The position numbers were made by a program, and so were the translations under genes. Below, in pieces: positions 33,814 to 42,962 of a stretch of 64,000 nucleotides of DNA. How positions within the stretch are numbered: the first letter of the stretch is position 1; each line of letters starts with the position of its first letter. Source of the stretch: Bacteroidota bacterium. GTDB taxonomy: Bacteria; Bacteroidota; Bacteroidia; 2-12-FULL-35-15. The notes under the pieces are model-generated. The model saw only the letters and a list, made by a program, of their open reading frames with translations, ran no database searches and was not told the DNA's origin. Where the stretch lies: the NCBI GenBank assembly GCA_005772895.1, contig SXIH01000036.1, forward strand, positions 1 to 64,000. The letters are read 5' to 3'.

Positions 33814-35085
33814 TTAATTTAGTATTAAAATTTTCTTGGTAATTTTTTCTTTTTCATTTTCAAGAGAAATAAAATATATACCAGTATTAATAGATGTAAT
33901 ATCAAATTTATAGGTGTTTGTTCCTTTTGAAGTTTTGATTCCTGTAACAGCAATTTTCTTTCCAATAGCATCAAATAATGTTGCAGTATAGGTAGAACTA
34001 GCATCGGTATCAATTACTATTGCAATATTTCCTGTTTGGTCGTTAAAAGCATTTAAAGTGGTTGAAACATTTGTCTCGTTACAGTTTTCAGAAGTAAGCA
34101 TTCCAAAGGTCTGTGTTGTACCATCATAATCAGTTTGTTTTAATCTATAATAGCTTATTCCTGAAAACGAATTATTATCTGTAAAAGAGTAGTTTAAAAT
34201 ACTAGTACTATTACCTGCTCCAGCTAAATACCCTACTGTAACGAAATTAATACCATCAATACTTTTTTCAATAGTAAAAAAACTATTATTAGTTTCTGAA
34301 GCTGTACTCCAGGTAACAACAACATTATTATTATCACAATTTACTTCATTGCTAAGTAATTCTATAGGTAATGGTGTTGTAAAGTCAACCAATGTCCAAA
34401 CGCCAAAAAAATCAGCAGCAGGTGCAATAGCACCTGAAACAATGTTCGTTACTGTATTAGCTGTACCTATAGGAGGAAATAAAAATCCATCCCAATCACT
34501 AACAGTTGTATTCCAGCGTTGAGCTTTTAGATTCGCCTCAGCAAGGGTGTTTGGTGCAATGTTTTCATTATCCACATATGTAAAGCTAATGTCAACAGCA
34601 GGTTTTGTTGCATGATTTGCATCTAAAATCCAAAAACGATCAGTTACTTGTAATGAATTGTTTGCCGCTGGTACTGTAACATTTGTCATGTTAGTCACAC
34701 CAGTTGGCATATAGGTAGCATTATCAGATACGCCATCATAAGTAGAAAAGTCAATTCTGTTAGTTGCTCCAGCAGTTCCAGCAGCAGTAATAGTGGCAAC
34801 AACCGGAATTTCAACAGCCTCACCATTTTCGTAAAATGGTACGGTATAAGCCCCTGTAGTGTTGCTTACAATCCAGCGAACTTTATTTCCCTCTGCCTCA
34901 GAAATAATTCTTCCACCAGTACCTGTTTGGGTAATCGCATTTGCATTGCTGTTTGCTAGCACTAAATACGCACTGTTAGTAATTACAACATAACCATCGT
35001 TATTCATAACTAATCTTGCCTGTGAAAAGCAACTGAAAACAATTAGATTCAGTAAAATGAAAAAGAGTATTTTTTTTGGTTTCAT
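33814..35085 (-). CDS. T9SS type A sorting domain-containing secreted protein
   Basis: A 423-residue protein with a signal peptide ending CFSQA. The N-terminal part is Ala/Thr/Asn-rich and beta-structured. Residues 240-330 (NEVNCDNNNVVVTWSTASETNNSF and GISYYRLKQTDYDGT) are a familiar fibronectin-like module in T9SS cargo, and the C-terminal 80 residues (TYKFDITSINTGIYFISLE...KKILILN) are a type A sorting domain. It is exported by the T9SS and probably attached to the surface. The role of the N-terminal region is unknown. Confidence 0.88.
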   Translation of the reverse strand: MKPKKILFFILLNLIVFSCFSQARLVMNNDGYVVITNSAYLVLANSNANAITQTGTGGRIISEAEGNKVRWIVSNTTGAYTVPFYENGEAVEIPVVATITAAGTAGATNRIDFSTYDGVSDNATYMPTGVTNMTNVTVPAANNSLQVTDRFWILDANHATKPAVDISFTYVDNENIAPNTLAEANLKAQRWNTTVSDWDGFLFPPIGTANTVTNIVSGAIAPAADFFGVWTLVDFTTPLPIELLSNEVNCDNNNVVVTWSTASETNNSFFTIEKSIDGINFVTVGYLAGAGNSTSILNYSFTDNNSFSGISYYRLKQTDYDGTTQTFGMLTSENCNETNVSTTLNAFNDQTGNIAIVIDTDASSTYTATLFDAIGKKIAVTGIKTSKGTNTYKFDITSINTGIYFISLENEKEKITKKILILN

Positions 35086-35095
35086 AAATATTCAA

Positions 35096-35989
35096 TTATT
35101 TAGAAATAGCAACAATAAATTTTTTTAAAAGTATAAAAATGGATTCCATTCCATCATAGTTAATTTTTTCTGAATCATCTGAAGATTTGTGATAATCCTC
35201 GGATGCTCCTGTGGTAAAAGTATATGCCTTCATGCCATTTTTGTAAAAAATAGTTGCATCTGACATCGTTAATTGATCATCATTAAAAAGGAAATTCAAA
35301 TCATTCGAATTGTTATCCTCGTTTAAAAAAAAATCTTTAATAAGTCCATTATTTTCAACACCACCAATTTTCACGTACTTGGATACAGTATTTAGTTTTC
35401 CTACCATATCAAAATTAATAATGGCTTTTACTTTTAACCCCTTAAAAAAAGAACTATTATAAAAAACAGTTGACCCAATAAGTCCAATTTCATGTGCCGA
35501 ACTATTCAAAAACACATAATTGTATTTTTTTAGCTTTTTGTTGCAACTTAAATGTTTAGCTAGAGCTAAAGTTAATGCTACACCTGAAGCGTTATCATCT
35601 GCACCATTGTGAATTTTTTTTCTTTTTGAAGCAACTATTTCTTTTGATAATAATGTATCGGTTCCAATATGATCATAGTGCGCACTAAAAATCAGAGTGC
35701 TGTCCGACTTATTGTCAATCATTCCAATAATGTTCTCACATTTTATTCCTTTGTAAGAAAAAATTGAATCATCAATATGGAACTCCTGAACAAATGATTT
35801 TAATCCCATCTTTTTGTATTCCTCTAGAATAAAATTCTTAGAGACAACAATTCCGTCTGTTCCAATCTGCCTGCCAGCTAGTTGTTCGGAAGATAAATAT
35901 TCAACAGTGTTTTTAAAGAACGTTTTATTTTGACCGAGTGAGTAATGAAGTTTAAAAAGAAAAAGAAAAACAATAATTATTCTATTCAT
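35096..35989 (-). CDS. M28 family metallopeptidase, secreted
   Basis: A 297-residue zinc aminopeptidase-like protein with a signal peptide ending YSLGQ. Metal-binding residues can be placed: H104 and D106 (SAHYDHIG), D131 (GADDNASG), E167 (SAHEIGLIGS), D194 (INFDMVG) and a late His (EDYHKSSDD). The Glu normally next to E167, the general base in M28 peptidases, is replaced by H166. Activity may therefore be altered, although related M28 branches tolerate variation there. Gaps of 34 bp and 10 bp tie it to the flanking secreted-protein genes. Confidence 0.88.
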   Translation of the reverse strand: MNRIIIVFLFLFKLHYSLGQNKTFFKNTVEYLSSEQLAGRQIGTDGIVVSKNFILEEYKKMGLKSFVQEFHIDDSIFSYKGIKCENIIGMIDNKSDSTLIFSAHYDHIGTDTLLSKEIVASKRKKIHNGADDNASGVALTLALAKHLSCNKKLKKYNYVFLNSSAHEIGLIGSTVFYNSSFFKGLKVKAIINFDMVGKLNTVSKYVKIGGVENNGLIKDFFLNEDNNSNDLNFLFNDDQLTMSDATIFYKNGMKAYTFTTGASEDYHKSSDDSEKINYDGMESIFILLKKFIVAISK

Positions 35990-36023
35990 ATATAAAAGCT
36001 CATCAACTCACTTCACTATTATA

Positions 36024-37700
36024 CTATCTAGGATTCATTCTATTGGTTTTATCAGAAAGCGTTTTCGCTTTTCCAATTGGTTTTACATCTGGTGCTGGTT
36101 GATCAAAAACAATCTTATTTCCATTCCACCACATAGAACTAGCAGAATTTTCCGGATTATTTTCATTTATTACAACCTTTTTAATATTTGTTTCAAAATC
36201 TTTGTTCAAAATATCAGAAGGAATTTCTGCAACATTATCAACTCTTTTAGCGATTGCAATCCAAGAAATAGAAACATTAGATGCTCCTGAATTTAACTCT
36301 TTCACCCAAAAGCCATTAGTTTCTACTGAAGATACATATAAGCCTTTACATTCACCCATCGGTGAAACGGTAACAGTAGGTAATGTTTGGCTGGAAAGTT
36401 TTTTGAAGCTTTCATCAAATGAAACAAAAACAGAACCGTTTACTAATTGACTAGATCCATCAGCATAAACTTTTAATTCTGTAGATGTATTAGAAAATGC
36501 AACAGTTTTTACATCTCCATTTGTAACAACATCTGCCTTATAACCTGCAGTAAACTCATTTCCAATGTTATAAGCTGCAAAAAGTTCACCTATTGTAACT
36601 TGACCGATTACTTCACCTCTTACAATCGAACCTGTAAAATCAGAGTAAATCCCCACGCCCATTCCTGATGTAGCGTTAGTTGGGCTAAATCCTGCACCAG
36701 TAGTAGTAGTAGTAAAATATCCACCCCAATATGTACCTGCTCCAGATTGACGATATCCCAATGCACCCCAAGGAACTGAATTTCCTGCTAAACCAAAAAT
36801 AGCAGCACTTCTATTTCCCGTTCCAACCTGTCCTTGAACTGCCATTGAATAATCTCTTGTCCCTACTACCATACCTAAAATTCCATAGTTCGTAGCTGCA
36901 GCACCATAGCCACCACCATTCGCTGCAGGCCCAGCACTCACTCCCCAAATAGGTCCAACTCCTGCAAGCATTCCAGCTGGTGCATCAATTTCGGCTGCAT
37001 CAAATGCAGTTGCAGCACTTCCTCCATGCCAATAGGTTCCATCGTTAAAAATTACAGTTCTAAAAGCATTATTTGTATTGAATTGGATATTAGCATTTTC
37101 TTGGTTACTCAAAACCACGGAAGAGGAAGCTGCAGGAATTTCCATTTTAAAACCATCAGTTGCAGCAGCATTGGCTGTAGTAGAATTTGTAATTCTAAAA
37201 GCAGTTGCAGCAGCAGCACCATCAATGTGCATTTGAGAACGAGGCACAGTTGTTCCAACACCTACGTTACCACCGGCTAGAACTCTCATTCTTTCAATGT
37301 TTGTTGTTCTAACTGTAAAATCAATAGCATCAGTGGTTCCAATAAAATTTGTTCCAGATACTGTTCCTGTATTTCCAAGTAAACCCCAGCCACCATTATT
37401 TGTTCCGAAAGGTACCCAAGCAGCGCCATTATAAAAATAGAAACCTATTCCCATAGTGCCAGCATCTGTTTGGTAAACAAGCAAACTTGTTGCAGGTGCA
37501 GCAATTGCAGCACGCTGAGCAGCAGTCATTCTAGGTACTAATAATCCCGATGTTGTTGAAGTGATGTCCAACATAGCAGAAGCCACAGAAGCTGCTCCTG
37601 TTGAATTGATAGCAATATTTTGAGCAAATATTTTGCTATTTGAAAACACTACTAACATTACTAATGCTAGGAAAATGTGCGAAATTCTTTTCTTATTCAT
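36024..37700 (-). CDS. Secreted fibre-like repeat protein, leader of a secretion operon
   Basis: A 558-residue protein with a signal peptide ending SKIFAQ. The start MLDITSTTSGLLVPRMTAAQ, then FYFYNGAAWVPFG, FIGTTDAIDF and VGVGTTVPRSQMHIDG, is a pattern common in Bacteroidetes surface proteins that resemble phage tail-fibre or adhesin shafts. The middle is Gly/Ala/Thr-rich. The end is hydrophilic (KTNRMNPR) without a clear T9SS sorting domain. It shares its head module with the 56364-57956 product. Its exact function is unknown. Confidence 0.78.
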   Translation of the reverse strand: MNKKRISHIFLALVMLVVFSNSKIFAQNIAINSTGAASVASAMLDITSTTSGLLVPRMTAAQRAAIAAPATSLLVYQTDAGTMGIGFYFYNGAAWVPFGTNNGGWGLLGNTGTVSGTNFIGTTDAIDFTVRTTNIERMRVLAGGNVGVGTTVPRSQMHIDGAAAATAFRITNSTTANAAATDGFKMEIPAASSSVVLSNQENANIQFNTNNAFRTVIFNDGTYWHGGSAATAFDAAEIDAPAGMLAGVGPIWGVSAGPAANGGGYGAAATNYGILGMVVGTRDYSMAVQGQVGTGNRSAAIFGLAGNSVPWGALGYRQSGAGTYWGGYFTTTTTGAGFSPTNATSGMGVGIYSDFTGSIVRGEVIGQVTIGELFAAYNIGNEFTAGYKADVVTNGDVKTVAFSNTSTELKVYADGSSQLVNGSVFVSFDESFKKLSSQTLPTVTVSPMGECKGLYVSSVETNGFWVKELNSGASNVSISWIAIAKRVDNVAEIPSDILNKDFETNIKKVVINENNPENSASSMWWNGNKIVFDQPAPDVKPIGKAKTLSDKTNRMNPR

Positions 37701-38172
37701 AATAATTTATTTTTTTTAGAGTAGATTGAAAATGTATAATAATCTAAGTAAATATACTATAAGCAAATATACTCAACAAAGACGAATAAATATGTAAAAA
37801 GGTTGCGTATATGGGCAGTATTTTAAAAATAAAACATATTTGCGATAAATAGCCATTTTTTAGGGACGAATAAGCGATTTTTTCAAGTAATCCCTATTTT
37901 TTGAGGGGAAACGCTTGTTTTTGTAAATAAAAGATATTCAGATAGTTAGCTGGATGTCATTAAACTTCTAAAAATCATTCCTTATGAACAAATTGATTTT
38001 TGTATTGTCAAATCTAAACTAAAGTCCAATTTATGACACTGGAATCTAATATTAGCAAAAGGCAAAAATTTCTTACATGAGTTTTTTTTCTGAAATGATA
38101 GGTTAGTAATTCTTTTTTCAATGAAGTTACTTTGGTTCAGAAAAAATGAAATAAAACTAAATCTACATACTC
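37701..38172. other. 472-bp AT-rich intergenic region between divergent secreted-protein genes
   Basis: I see no gene here. It contains a 15-bp-period pair of near-identical 13-mers (AAGTAAATATACT at 37746 and AAGCAAATATACT at 37761). It must carry the promoters of both divergent genes, but no convincing TAnnTTTG box was found. Confidence 0.5.
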
Positions 38173-39855
38173 ATGAAAAATTTATTACTCATCATCTCGC
38201 TAAGTTTAAGCATTAGCTTTATAAGTGCTCAAACAACTTTTGAAAAATCAATTGGGTCTAACAATTTTGATTCAGGAGTTTCCACGATTCAAACATCTGG
38301 TGGACAAATTTTCACTTTATCTAATACAAATAAATTTGCAACTCCTGACATTGCATTAGTTAAGATGAACTCAAAAGGGGATACTTTGTGGTCAAAAATA
38401 ATAGGTGGAGCAGGTATCGATAGCTGTAGTATGATTCAACAGGCTTCTGCGAACGAATTTTTAATTGTTGGAACTACAAATACATACGGGTCAGGAGACG
38501 ATGATCTATTTTTAGTTAAAACAGATTCAAATGGCGTTATTCTTTTTTCTAAGGTATATTATGGTGGAACGGGTAGAGAGGCGGGTTTGTCTGTGCAAAG
38601 CTCAACTGATAATGGCTATTTAATTGCAGGATATACAGAAAGTTTTGGCTCGGGTATGAAGGATTTATTTATTCTAAATGTAGATTTTAATGGGAATGTG
38701 AATTGGAATAAAACGTATGGAGGATTAAATGACGACATTGCAAATTCTGTTAAAAGAACAAGTGATGGAGGTTATATTATTACAGGTACAACTAATAGTT
38801 TTAATGCTAATGGGGATGATGTTTATCTAATAAAAATTGATATAAATGGAAATAAGTTATGGTCAAAAGTAATTGGGGGTGCCAATCAAGATATTGGTAA
38901 TAGTGTAGTGCAGTGTACTGATGGAGGATATATGATTGCTGGCTCTTCTGTAAGCTTTGGAGCTGGAGACACAGATATTTATATTATTAAAACAGATAGC
39001 AATGGAAATTTATTGTTTTCAAATACCATAAATTCTTCTGCAGCAGACTGTGCTAGCAGTGTAAAACAAACTTCTGATGGGGAATATATTCTTACTGGCG
39101 GAACAACTACTACAAGTGGTAACCCTAATGTTTGTTTAATGAAATTTAATAATACTGGAGCAATTACTTTCATTAAAAAATTTGGTGGACTTGATGACGA
39201 TAAAGGAGTTGATGTTTTTCAAACAACTGATGGGGGGTATTTTATTACAGGAACTACAAATACATTTGGTGCTGGTGGAAATGATTCTTATTTTATAAAA
39301 ACAAATTCTGATGGAACTACTAGTTGTGCTGTAAAAGCAATTTCTGTGTCAAATACCGCTGCCGCTTCATTTTGTAATTCTCCATTAGATGTTGTAGCTC
39401 CATCTGGGGCAGTTGTAGATGATTTATCGTTAATAATTTTAGGTGGCGGTTATACAGTTTTTACTCCATGCTATTTTGAAGAAGCTGGTGTAACAAATAC
39501 GTTTGTGTCTGAAAACAATTATGATGATAACTTTGAATCATATACGATTTACGCAGTTAGATCTACAGATATGAATAATACCGATTACAGTAATGATTTT
39601 GGTTTAAATGTTTTTCCAAACCCTAGTAATGGTAAGGAAATTAATCTTTCTATTAACTCTGCAAAAGGAGAAGAAATTATTGTTGTTGTTTATGATGCTT
39701 TAGGAAGAGAACACTATTCTAAAGTTTTAATTGCAGAAAAAGAAATAGAATACTTATTCGCACTTGATTTGAATGAAAAATTAAATTCAGGAATTTACTT
39801 TATCATGGCGTCTTCTCAAAAAGGTTGTGATACAAAAAAATTGATAGTTAAATAG
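38173..39855 (+). CDS. T9SS type A secreted beta-propeller protein (delta-60-like repeats)
   Basis: A 560-residue protein with a signal peptide ending FISAQ. Residues 20-390 are about seven repeats of roughly 52 residues, each reading like SVxQTSDGGYIITGTTxSFG followed by DxYLIKTDxNGNxLWSK and a GG-x-DD link. This is a WD/PQQ-like propeller seen in many T9SS cargo proteins. The C-terminus (NVFPNPSNGKEINLSI...NSGIYFIMAS) is a type A sorting domain. It is probably a surface-anchored protein; the ligand is unknown. A terminator follows. Confidence 0.88.
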   Translation: MKNLLLIISLSLSISFISAQTTFEKSIGSNNFDSGVSTIQTSGGQIFTLSNTNKFATPDIALVKMNSKGDTLWSKIIGGAGIDSCSMIQQASANEFLIVGTTNTYGSGDDDLFLVKTDSNGVILFSKVYYGGTGREAGLSVQSSTDNGYLIAGYTESFGSGMKDLFILNVDFNGNVNWNKTYGGLNDDIANSVKRTSDGGYIITGTTNSFNANGDDVYLIKIDINGNKLWSKVIGGANQDIGNSVVQCTDGGYMIAGSSVSFGAGDTDIYIIKTDSNGNLLFSNTINSSAADCASSVKQTSDGEYILTGGTTTTSGNPNVCLMKFNNTGAITFIKKFGGLDDDKGVDVFQTTDGGYFITGTTNTFGAGGNDSYFIKTNSDGTTSCAVKAISVSNTAAASFCNSPLDVVAPSGAVVDDLSLIILGGGYTVFTPCYFEEAGVTNTFVSENNYDDNFESYTIYAVRSTDMNNTDYSNDFGLNVFPNPSNGKEINLSINSAKGEEIIVVVYDALGREHYSKVLIAEKEIEYLFALDLNEKLNSGIYFIMASSQKGCDTKKLIVK

Positions 39856-39880
39856 TCAAAAAAATTGAATTTATGATTAA

Positions 39881-39909
39881 AAAGAGGCGGTAATATCGCC
39901 TCTTTTTTT
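39881..39909 (+). terminator. Rho-independent terminator after the propeller gene
   Basis: A 9-bp perfect stem, AAAGAGGCG (39881-39889) and CGCCTCTTT (39897-39905), followed by more T. Confidence 0.88.
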
Positions 39910-39985
39910 GTTTCTTTTTCGTTATTACAATACTCAATTGTTATTGGCAATCAATTTTTTTGCAACTTTGTAAAAACCTAGTTTT

Positions 39986-40648
39986 ATGCCAATTTTTAAG
40001 GCTCTTCTTATAATAATATTGTCCCTTTCTTTTAGTAGTTTCTTACCTATAAAAACTGCAGATAACTGGGAATTAAAAAAATCTGAAAACGGAATTTCAA
40101 TTTATACGCGCTATTCTGAAGATTCTGATTATAAAGAGCTAAAGGCCATATTTCAACTAAAAACGTCTTTGTCTAGCATTATTGCTCTTTTAAATGATGT
40201 CGAATCTTACCCTCAATGGGTTTATCGTTGCGAGACATCAAAAGTTTTGAAAAAAAGTTCCGACAAACAACTAATTCGTTACCAAACAATTGTTGCACCT
40301 TGGCCCGTGGATAATAGAGATGTAATAGTAGAGGTGAATTCCTATCAGGATGAAAAAACAAAAATTGTATATCAAAAAGTAAATGCATTGCCTGATTATT
40401 CTCCCAAACTAAAAAATCATGTGCGTATTCGTGAGTTTCGAGCAGTTTGGACGTTAAAGCCACTTAAAAACGGGGTTGTGGAAATAGAATATGAATTGCT
40501 TGTGAATCCTGCGGGAGCCATACCAGCTTGGATTGTAAACATGGCAATGGTTGATGGGCCATACGAAACCTCTTTAAAAATGAAAGAACGTTTGTTGTAT
40601 GAGAAATACCAAAAAGCAAGCATCCCATTTATAACAAATCCTGAATAA
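39986..40648 (+). CDS. START domain-containing protein, probably exported
   Basis: A 220-residue protein with an N-terminal hydrophobic signal or anchor (residues 4-20). The remainder is a START/Bet v1-like lipid-binding fold: WELKKSENGISIYTR, LLNDVESYPQWVYRCETSKVL, WPVDNRDVIVE and VEIEYELLVNPAGAIPAWIVN follow the family pattern. It probably binds a lipid in the periplasm. The next two genes encode lipid acyltransferases, so a lipid-related role fits, although a 60-bp gap separates them. Confidence 0.85.
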   Translation: MPIFKALLIIILSLSFSSFLPIKTADNWELKKSENGISIYTRYSEDSDYKELKAIFQLKTSLSSIIALLNDVESYPQWVYRCETSKVLKKSSDKQLIRYQTIVAPWPVDNRDVIVEVNSYQDEKTKIVYQKVNALPDYSPKLKNHVRIREFRAVWTLKPLKNGVVEIEYELLVNPAGAIPAWIVNMAMVDGPYETSLKMKERLLYEKYQKASIPFITNPE

Positions 40649-40708
40649 TATAAAGATTATCTAATAATCCTTATTTTTACCAAGATAGTATTTATACTAT
40701 TTCTATTT

Positions 40709-41587
40709 ATGACAGAAACAAATTCAAATAGTCCCTCCGAAAAATTTATTGATATAAAAAAAGCAATTGCCAGTAAAAATCCCAGATTGTTAAAATTTTT
40801 ACCTGGTTTTTTGTTGAGATACATTACGCGTACAATTCATCAGGATGAATTGAATGTGGCTATTGAAAGAAATAAACACCGGTTCGGACACGATTTTGTG
40901 GATGCAGCTATGGAAGAATTTGGCTCAAAACCGATTGTAATCGGAGCTGAAAATATTCCTACTACAGGTGGAGTAATTATGACTGCTAATCACCCGCTTG
41001 GAGGTTTGGATGGAATTGCTTTTATGGATGTGGTGGGGGAGTATCGTAAAGACATAAAATTTTTTGTTAATGATTTGTTAATGGCCTTTAAGAATTTAGC
41101 ACCTATTCTTGTGCCTGTAAATAAGCATGGAAAAAATTCTACAGAGTATGCAAAAAAGTTTGAGGAAACATATGCTTCTTCAGAATGTTTGCTTCTTTTT
41201 CCTGCCGGATTAGTTTCCAGAAAACAAAATGATGGTAGAGTAGAAGATTTAGTTTGGAAAAAAAGTTTCATAACAAAATCTATTCAGTATCAAAAAAATA
41301 TTATTCCTGTTTTTATTGATGGTAACAATTCAAAATTTTTCTACAATTTAGCCTATTGGAGAAAAAAAATTGGAATAAAGGCAAATATTGAAATGTTTTA
41401 TTTGGTGGATGAAATGTATAAACAGAGAGGGAAAACACTTACCTTTACATTTGGTGAGGCAATATCGTGGGAAACATTTACTAAAGACAAACCGGCTGAA
41501 TACTGGTCGGAGAAAGTAAAGCAACATGTTTATGCTTTAAAGTCGGGCGACAAATCGAAAATGTTGCCAACGTTAAAAAAAGTTTAG
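40709..41587 (+). CDS. Lysophospholipid-type O-acyltransferase (GlsA/OlsA-like)
   Basis: A 292-residue PlsC-fold acyltransferase. MTANHPLGGLDGIAF contains the HxxxxD catalytic motif, and LLLFPAGLVSRKQ is the substrate-binding FPxG-type block. It is 13 bp upstream of an N-acyltransferase gene. The pair matches the two enzymes that make glycine lipids in Bacteroides (GlsB N-acylates glycine, GlsA O-acylates the hydroxy fatty acid), and resembles ornithine-lipid OlsA/OlsB. That assignment rests on family and pairing rather than on residues specific to glycine. Confidence 0.85.
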   Translation: MTETNSNSPSEKFIDIKKAIASKNPRLLKFLPGFLLRYITRTIHQDELNVAIERNKHRFGHDFVDAAMEEFGSKPIVIGAENIPTTGGVIMTANHPLGGLDGIAFMDVVGEYRKDIKFFVNDLLMAFKNLAPILVPVNKHGKNSTEYAKKFEETYASSECLLLFPAGLVSRKQNDGRVEDLVWKKSFITKSIQYQKNIIPVFIDGNNSKFFYNLAYWRKKIGIKANIEMFYLVDEMYKQRGKTLTFTFGEAISWETFTKDKPAEYWSEKVKQHVYALKSGDKSKMLPTLKKV

Positions 41588-41600
41588 AGAGAGAAGATAT

Positions 41601-42536
41601 ATGAAACCAATTATAGAACCGGTTGCAAAAAATATTTTAGAGTCAGAGCTTTCATCGGATAAATTTATTCGTGAAACAAATAATGGAGATAATCTTATTT
41701 ACATTATTACGCATCACGACTCACCAAATGTGATGAAAGAAATTGCCCGTTTACGTGAGCATACATTTCGTACCGCAGGTGGTGGAACCGGTGAAGAAAT
41801 TGATATTGATGAGTTTGATACTGCTGATGCCCCTTACAAACAATTAATAGTTTGGAATCCCATTGAAAAAGAAATTGTTGGAGGATATCGTTATATAAAA
41901 TTGAAAGATGCTCCTGTAATAAATGGAGTTGTGCATGTTGCTACAACCGAACTTTTTAATTTTTCTACTGATTTTGTAAAAAAATATGTTCCTGAAACTA
42001 TTGAATTAGGAAGATCATTTGTTCAGCCCAAATACCAGCCATCTGTAGATAACCGAAAAGGTTTGTTTTCTTTGGATAACCTGTGGGATGGCCTGGGAGC
42101 AATAGTTGTAGATAATCCCGATGTAAAACATTTTTACGGTAAAGTAACTATGTATACCGATTTTAATATTCATGCCCGTGATTATATTTTATCTTTCATG
42201 AATTACTTTTTTCCTGATAAAGAAAAATTAGTTTATCCAATGGAACCATTGGGTTTAAAAACTGATACATCCGAATTTTTAAAAGCCATAAACGGATTAT
42301 CATACAAAGAAGCACACCGCATTTTGGGACAATTTGTCCGTGAAAAAGGAGAACACATTCCACCTTTAGTAAACGCTTACATGAATCTTTCTGCTACCAT
42401 GAAAATGTTCGGAACGGCCATGAACTCTCATTTTGGAGAAGTTGAAGAAACAGGGATTTTAGTTACCATAGCAGATATCTACGATACTAAAAAAGAACGT
42501 CACATCAATACCTATGCTCCTACGAAATACGAATAA
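41601..42536 (+). CDS. GNAT family N-acyltransferase (GlsB/OlsB-like)
   Basis: A 311-residue protein of the hemolysin-like Acetyltransf_5 family. MKEIARLREHTFRTAGGGTGEEIDID and VGGYRYIKL are the family core, with ELGRSFVQPKYQ at the acyl-CoA/ACP-binding region. It probably makes N-acyl-glycine or a similar N-acyl amino acid, which the upstream O-acyltransferase then completes. The last codons (T-K-Y-E-stop) lie inside the left 32-bp inverted-repeat arm of the GxxExxY cassette, so its C-terminal end may have been supplied by that insertion. Confidence 0.86.
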   Translation: MKPIIEPVAKNILESELSSDKFIRETNNGDNLIYIITHHDSPNVMKEIARLREHTFRTAGGGTGEEIDIDEFDTADAPYKQLIVWNPIEKEIVGGYRYIKLKDAPVINGVVHVATTELFNFSTDFVKKYVPETIELGRSFVQPKYQPSVDNRKGLFSLDNLWDGLGAIVVDNPDVKHFYGKVTMYTDFNIHARDYILSFMNYFFPDKEKLVYPMEPLGLKTDTSEFLKAINGLSYKEAHRILGQFVREKGEHIPPLVNAYMNLSATMKMFGTAMNSHFGEVEETGILVTIADIYDTKKERHINTYAPTKYE

Positions 42537-42551
42537 AAACGAATTACGAAT
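42520..42551. repeat. Left arm of a perfect 32-bp inverted repeat
   Basis: Begins CTACGAAATACGAATAAA and ends ACGAATTACGAAT. It is exactly complementary to 42963-42994. It overlaps the final codons and stop (42534-42536) of the N-acyltransferase gene. Confidence 0.95.
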
Positions 42552-42568
42552 TTTTCCTTAAAAAATTT

Positions 42569-42961
42569 ATGAATGTTTTAAAAAGAGATGATATTGTTCA
42601 TGCTGAGTTGAGTTATAAGTTAGTTGGTGTTTTGTATGATGTGCACAAACAAATGGGATATGGTTTTCTTGAGCGTTATTATCAAAAAGCAATTGCAGCA
42701 GAACTAAAAAAGAATAATATTAATTTTAAAGAACAAGTTAAAGTAGAGTTAGAGATTGCAGGAGAAATAATTGCGTCAGGAATAGTTGATTTTATTATAG
42801 AAGATAAAATTATTTTAGAAATAAAACAAGGAAACACATTTTTAAAAACAAATATTGATCAAGTAAATAGTTATTTGAAAATGTCCAAGCTTCAATTAGG
42901 AATTATAGCAAACTTCACATCAAGGGGCTTGATTTATAAAAGAATTCTAAACAGTATTTAA
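42569..42961 (+). CDS. GxxExxY family protein (PDDEXK-like nuclease fold), in an inverted-repeat cassette
   Basis: A 130-residue protein. The family name motif is G32-F-L-E35-R-Y-Y38 in MGYGFLERYYQKA. The VDFIIEDKIILEIKQG segment supplies the D-x(n)-E-x-K pattern of PDDEXK-like nucleases, so a DNA- or RNA-cutting role is possible but unproved for the family. The gene fills the space between two perfect 32-bp inverted repeats (17 bp after the left arm, 1 bp before the right), which suggests it moves as a unit. Its neighbours are ordinary housekeeping genes. Confidence 0.88.
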   Translation: MNVLKRDDIVHAELSYKLVGVLYDVHKQMGYGFLERYYQKAIAAELKKNNINFKEQVKVELEIAGEIIASGIVDFIIEDKIILEIKQGNTFLKTNIDQVNSYLKMSKLQLGIIANFTSRGLIYKRILNSI

Positions 42962-42962
42962 T

